From Allomuricauda sp. F6463D (GTDB lineage: Bacteria > Bacteroidota > Bacteroidia > Flavobacteriales > Flavobacteriaceae), in the NCBI RefSeq assembly GCF_023015965.1, contig NZ_JALKAN010000001.1:1076160-1140159 (forward strand): a stretch of DNA of 64,000 nucleotides, given 5' to 3'. Positions 60,149 to 64,000 of the stretch are shown here, piece by piece (positions within the stretch are counted from its first letter, which is position 1; every line of letters begins with the position of its first letter). The notes below the pieces were generated by a model. It did no database searches, was not told where the DNA came from, and saw nothing but the letters and a program-made list of their open reading frames with translations. The translations under genes were made by a program, and so were the position numbers.

Positions 60149-62908
60149 TTAATTGATTTTATAAATGATTTCTAATCCAAATGTTGTGGAGGGGTTTCTA
60201 CGAACAAATATTTCACTGGCATCGTTCCAATGCAATGGACGATGGTTAAAAATGTTGTTGGCATAGAAGGAAAAACGACTCTTATCTTTCCATTCCTTGG
60301 TAACCTTAATATTAAATAAATGCAAGGATGGATATTTATTCCACTTTCTCTCGCTGACCACTCTATGGAGGTCACTAAACTCTTCTGATATAGCCTGTTC
60401 TGATGTCAATGCCACAACTTCACCATCAGTGTTCACAAAGCCCGTTGGGTAAGGACTGAGTGCGCCGGATTTCGACTTATCAATCCACACGGCCTGCCAT
60501 AAGGCAGACACCACAAAGCCAATTTGTGGAATATGGGTCACAGTACGTAAGCTTGAATTGAGGCGTTCCGAAACAACATTCCCTGTTTTTTCATATAATG
60601 GAATGCGCGTAGGGCTTGCAGCATTGGCGTATACAAAAGATGACTCAGCAATTTGACCATGGTTTTGACTGGTTGTAAAATACCACGCACCATTCATCAA
60701 CACCTCTGTATTTATAGCATCCCATCTTGGCGATGCCACTGTGTATTCAAACCCTTTGTTTATAATGGTGAGGTTGTTCTGTGGTACATCCACACCTGCA
60801 AAAAATGTTTCGGTACTCGCTGGCTCTTCCATCAGAACGGGTGGCTGGCCCTCACTTGTATAATCAATTACATACTTGTCATACTCCATTGGGGTTACTT
60901 GCCGAACATAACTAATAGCATTGTCAGTTTTCTCATAAAAAGCAGTTCCCGTAATATCCCATTCCGCATCAGTAAAAGTAAAACCACCCTCCCACTTGTT
61001 CATGGTATATGGTCTTAGGGGTTGATCGTTAAGGTCGATCACCTTAGTGGTTATAACAACCAATCGTTCTGCTGGATCGTTGGCAAAATAGTTGAAGTTG
61101 ACCAAATCAAAATATCGCTTTCCAGGGTATAATTGGGACAATGTTGGAGATTTAGAGGCTTTTCCCCAACCCATTCGCAATGACAAATTGTTATGTACTG
61201 ACCAGTTCATATTGATTCTGGGAGAAACGAGATCACCTACATTGCCATTGAACAGTTTATCGGTGGAAACCCTATCCCAACGCACCCCCATGGAAAGAAC
61301 AACTTCCTTAGAAAACAGTGTGGCATGGATACGATCTTCCAAATACACTCCCAATTGATTTTTACCAGGAATCTCATCCCAAGAATCTGGTCTGTCCCCC
61401 ATACTATAATTCTGTCTGGGTGGCGTAAGTGGATCAAATTGTCGACCATTTCCAAAATTCTCATCGTATCTAAATTCTGTTCCTCCAGTTAAACGGTGAT
61501 GATCTCCCCACAGCCCATTAAAAGACCAAACTCCTTCTATGCGATTGTAAATGTTCAATGGATTGCCATCAATTGTGGTTTGATTCAGATATTCACTACG
61601 TCCATATTGTCCTACCATGGTCGTATCGGTAGTGGCAACAGAAATTGGATATAGGTCACGTGTTATCAAATCTTGATAATAGCTCTCTTGCGAAGCATAG
61701 CTGACACCGGTCTTGATCGATGCGGCCTTTAGCGTTTTTCCCGGAGTGGCTAAACTGATCTCAGAATTCCATTTGAACCGCCAGTTTTGGCTACTATATT
61801 CACTGTAGCTCAAGGCTTCGGTAGTACTTTCGCCTTGATATTTGTCATAACTATATGAAACATTGCCAATTTGCCTAATCTTGAGAAAGCTTCCTCTACG
61901 TTGCCAAGCCAGTTGGCCATTGAACCGTTGATAGCTTGATGTAGAATTGCGTAAATCGCCACTGGATTCAAGCCAATCGGCACCTGCACTCAGGCTGTTT
62001 TTTTTATTGAGATTTTTTCCGAAATTAAACGATACTTGTGCCAGGTTTGGATTCAATCGTAAAATAAATTCGGGATCAAAGGCCCCAATTCTGGAATTGA
62101 CCAATACCAACCCTGAGGTAAGGTCACCATATTTTGCAGAGGGAATGCCCCGTATTACTTCTACCGACTCTATATTATCAGCCGACCATTCCCGTAAATC
62201 GGTACCCTTACCGGCCACTGTTGAAAAAAGAGGATCGGATCCAGGGCTGGAATTGAGAATGGATACATCAGTCTGTAAATCTGCATTGTTGGATTGAGGG
62301 ATACCATCACTAACAATCTGAGTTCCCAATGCATTCGCCTTATTGGCAGCAGAAAGTGAAGACCCTTGCCTTAGCGTCAGTTGCTGCGGACTTGAAAAAC
62401 TTGGATTTATAGCCAGTTGCCCGGGAAGCAATTGGAATATATCGTTTAAACTTACGGCTTGTGTATGTTCAATGGCTTTTTTACCTATAATGGTAGATGA
62501 CCCCGTCTTTACTTCCTTCCCAACCACAACTACGTCATCAAGGTTAAAGGTTGCTTCTTTAAGGAAAAATTGATGTTTTTGAGAGGTAATCTCGAAAAGC
62601 ATATCCCGTGTTTGATACCCCAAACACGAAAATTGAAGATGCACTGGCTTTGATGCTAATCCCGTTAGCGTAAAAGCCCCAAATTCATCAGTATAAGCAA
62701 ACGTTCCAGAATTCACTTCCAATACGGTGGCATAGGCTATGGGGGTGGAATCATTTTCATTTAATAATTGGCCCCGTAAAGTTGTTCCCGTATGATCTTG
62801 GGCAAAACTGCCCAAGCTTAGCATAAACAAAAACAAGGATATTGCTATTTCATGGATATGGAACGTATGCCATATTCCAAACCGTTGGTTAGTAAGGGGG
62901 TTGGTCAT
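60149..62908 (-). CDS. TonB-dependent receptor of the DUF4876/DUF6850 locus
   Basis: About 919 residues from the preferred ATG at 62908 (MTNPLTNQRFGIWH); the frame opens further to 62968, but that extension would overlap the operator. After the signal peptide (ending SFAQ) comes a carboxypeptidase-regulatory domain (LRGQLLNENDSTPIAYATVLE), a plug (EHTQAVSLNDIFQLLPGQL, then RGIPSAKYGDLTSGLVLVNSRIG) and a large barrel ending TTFGLEIIYKIN. It is the first gene of a four-gene operon under the palindrome-marked promoter. Control by a Fur-type repressor suggests a metal or metal-chelate substrate. Confidence 0.9.
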   Translation of the reverse strand: MTNPLTNQRFGIWHTFHIHEIAISLFLFMLSLGSFAQDHTGTTLRGQLLNENDSTPIAYATVLEVNSGTFAYTDEFGAFTLTGLASKPVHLQFSCLGYQTRDMLFEITSQKHQFFLKEATFNLDDVVVVGKEVKTGSSTIIGKKAIEHTQAVSLNDIFQLLPGQLAINPSFSSPQQLTLRQGSSLSAANKANALGTQIVSDGIPQSNNADLQTDVSILNSSPGSDPLFSTVAGKGTDLREWSADNIESVEVIRGIPSAKYGDLTSGLVLVNSRIGAFDPEFILRLNPNLAQVSFNFGKNLNKKNSLSAGADWLESSGDLRNSTSSYQRFNGQLAWQRRGSFLKIRQIGNVSYSYDKYQGESTTEALSYSEYSSQNWRFKWNSEISLATPGKTLKAASIKTGVSYASQESYYQDLITRDLYPISVATTDTTMVGQYGRSEYLNQTTIDGNPLNIYNRIEGVWSFNGLWGDHHRLTGGTEFRYDENFGNGRQFDPLTPPRQNYSMGDRPDSWDEIPGKNQLGVYLEDRIHATLFSKEVVLSMGVRWDRVSTDKLFNGNVGDLVSPRINMNWSVHNNLSLRMGWGKASKSPTLSQLYPGKRYFDLVNFNYFANDPAERLVVITTKVIDLNDQPLRPYTMNKWEGGFTFTDAEWDITGTAFYEKTDNAISYVRQVTPMEYDKYVIDYTSEGQPPVLMEEPASTETFFAGVDVPQNNLTIINKGFEYTVASPRWDAINTEVLMNGAWYFTTSQNHGQIAESSFVYANAASPTRIPLYEKTGNVVSERLNSSLRTVTHIPQIGFVVSALWQAVWIDKSKSGALSPYPTGFVNTDGEVVALTSEQAISEEFSDLHRVVSERKWNKYPSLHLFNIKVTKEWKDKSRFSFYANNIFNHRPLHWNDASEIFVRRNPSTTFGLEIIYKIN

Positions 62909-62938
62909 TATAATTTTAAAAATTCTTGCAATAAGGAG

Positions 62939-62968
62939 CAAAAATACAAAATTACAACACAAATGCAA
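62939..62968 (-). promoter_or_regulatory. promoter of the TonB-DUF4876-DUF6850 operon
   Basis: On the minus strand TTG (62968-62966), 19 bases, TATTTTTG (62946-62939), both matching Bacteroidota consensus. The -33 TTG lies inside the 9-1-9 palindrome. The receptor ATG is 30 bases past the -7 box. Confidence 0.75.
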
Positions 62969-62980
62969 CTAAGTTGCATT
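62962..62980. promoter_or_regulatory. 9-1-9 palindromic operator (candidate Fur/Zur box)
   Basis: AATGCAACT-A-AGTTGCATT is a perfect 19-bp palindrome with odd-centre symmetry; the core TGCAACT-A-AGTTGCA has the 7-1-7 layout known for Fur-superfamily operators. It overlaps the promoter -33 element, the ideal repressor position. The Fur-family gene at 56271 is the obvious candidate regulator. Confidence 0.7.
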
Positions 62981-63028
62981 AAATAATTAATTTGATTAGA
63001 TGGTTATTATTATATAATCACAAAGCAA

Positions 63029-64000
63029 TTAAAATTGTTTTAAAAAAGTGATTTTACTAATAAACTGGGTTGAGCTTTCAACAGGATCAAAAACATCCAT
63101 TTGGGTATCGTTAAAAACTAGATATATAAAGGACAAAGGCATATATTCCCAGCTGAAACGAACGTTCCACCCCCCTTGTTCATCAAAACTATTGTATTGG
63201 TAGAAAGTGGACAGTTGAACCCTTGGGTTTAATGCCAATCGTAAATTGGCGGAATACAAATCGGTATCCAAATCTTGATGCAATGTGCCCAGACTGTTTA
63301 TATTGTTGCGTTCATAATTGGCAGAAAACGCAATATGGGGAGAAGGAGCATACCGCATACCAAGGTTAAGCGTATTTCTTGAACCATTATAAAAATTTCC
63401 AATGTCATAACTTCCTGATCCTGATATCTTTTTGGACTGATCTGTAAAGTAATTCAACAAAAATCGGGTATACCTATAATTACCTTCTGCTATTTCCAAT
63501 CCCAAAGGAGCAAAATCAAAATTGATGTTCTGCCAAGTAGGCGTGAAAGACATCTCGAAAAAACTATTATCCTTGAACCAGATAAAAACGGGGAAAATAT
63601 AAAGACGAGCCTGCTGGAAGTTTCCAAAATCCTCAAAATCATGATAATAGTTTAAAAAAGCCCCGGGATCCCATCTTCTAATAAATGGAAGGGATTTCGG
63701 TCTTATAATGGCATAGCCCCCAGGACTGTGGTACATCACATCTTTTTGAAAGACGTATCCCATATCCGGACTATAATCCGAACTAACAAATGCATTGACG
63801 TAACCCAAATAATAATCGTTTGTGGATGCTCCTCCATACACCCGTCCCGAAAAACCCGTTTGCCCTGTTTCACTATCCATGGAAGTGGATAACAGATAGC
63901 TCAAAGTAATCTCGCTTTTAGGACGTATAAGACCATCTATCGAAATAGTGGTGTTGTTCTGGCTACTGATACCAAGGTTATTTGCCGTGTCGTCCAGCCG
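63029..64000 (-). CDS. DUF5916 protein, C-terminal part (runs off right edge)
   Basis: The frame is open without a stop from 63029 to the window end (at least 323 residues visible); the TTG at 63904 is not a real start. The visible part is a beta-barrel-like C-terminal domain with WDPGAFLNYYHDFEDFG, MRYAPSPHIAFSANYERN, RFSWEYMPLSFIYLVFNDTQ, typical of DUF5916 proteins, in which a carbohydrate-binding-like N-terminal domain precedes a membrane barrel. The N-terminus lies outside. It is upstream of the TonB operon with 120 bases and the palindrome between. Confidence 0.8.
   Translation of the reverse strand, partial: RLDDTANNLGISSQNNTTISIDGLIRPKSEITLSYLLSTSMDSETGQTGFSGRVYGGASTNDYYLGYVNAFVSSDYSPDMGYVFQKDVMYHSPGGYAIIRPKSLPFIRRWDPGAFLNYYHDFEDFGNFQQARLYIFPVFIWFKDNSFFEMSFTPTWQNINFDFAPLGLEIAEGNYRYTRFLLNYFTDQSKKISGSGSYDIGNFYNGSRNTLNLGMRYAPSPHIAFSANYERNNINSLGTLHQDLDTDLYSANLRLALNPRVQLSTFYQYNSFDEQGGWNVRFSWEYMPLSFIYLVFNDTQMDVFDPVESSTQFISKITFLKQF

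Noticed and set aside
63029..63904. complete 291-residue gene starting at 63904
   Set aside because: The start would be TTG and the frame stays open to the window edge with matching family sequence, so the gene is truncated by the window.

Overview
The window looks like a piece of a Flavobacteriaceae chromosome (Bacteroidota), probably a marine genus of the Muricauda/Maribacter type; the genus is inference. The reasons are an AT-rich genome, promoters of the Bacteroidota form (TTG, about 19-21 bases, TAnnTTTG), A-rich leaders instead of Shine-Dalgarno sites, and family content: PorP/SprF, SusC-like TonB receptors with carboxypeptidase-regulatory domains, a hybrid two-component system, DUF4876/DUF6850 and DUF5916 proteins, and many SPII lipoproteins. 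No rRNA, tRNA, CRISPR array or intact transposon was seen.

Layout. 1-2.2 kb: LytS-type kinase with a fused 2TM domain and a TPR protein. 2.4-9.1 kb: PaiB-like protein, PorP/SprF-SPOR fusion, GNAT, lipoprotein, DoxX and a TonB receptor. 9.3-16 kb: DUF2141 protein, OxyR (both redox cysteines present), PBP4-type peptidase, NudK, DUF2461, AIM24/TIGR00266 and DUF4442 proteins. 16.1-19.9 kb: DUF4870-PadR-PspC-DUF2807 envelope-stress-type operon, followed by a REP-like palindromic repeat. 20.1-25.8 kb: dipeptide epimerase coupled to a PLP enzyme, thioredoxin reductase, and a RimB-RimK fusion. 26.2-34.8 kb: two-subunit molybdenum hydroxylase, AlkB, WYL regulator divergent from DinB, and a large BNR-repeat secreted protein.

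35.1-53.6 kb is the accessory-looking part. A hybrid two-component regulator with a seven-helix membrane domain precedes a run of secreted proteins and lipoproteins that ends in a 1013-residue transglutaminase-like/von Willebrand A lipoprotein. Around it lies a small outer-membrane barrel gene in three near-identical copies and a small lipoprotein gene in two copies. A 108-base noncoding block is conserved between barrel and lipoprotein. Two barrel copies sit in equal 782-bp duplicated units with identical promoter geometry, and the edge of the unit falls inside an IS256-type transposase fossil. A dCACHE-type kinase and a CheY-like receiver follow.

54-64 kb: amino-acid permease, exported methyltransferase and Fur-family regulator, convergent with a TonB receptor-DUF4876-DUF6850-lipoprotein operon. 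The operon promoter carries a perfect 9-1-9 palindrome over its -33 element, the position expected for a Fur/Zur-type repressor. This makes a self-contained candidate metal-responsive uptake locus. A DUF5916 protein runs off the right edge.
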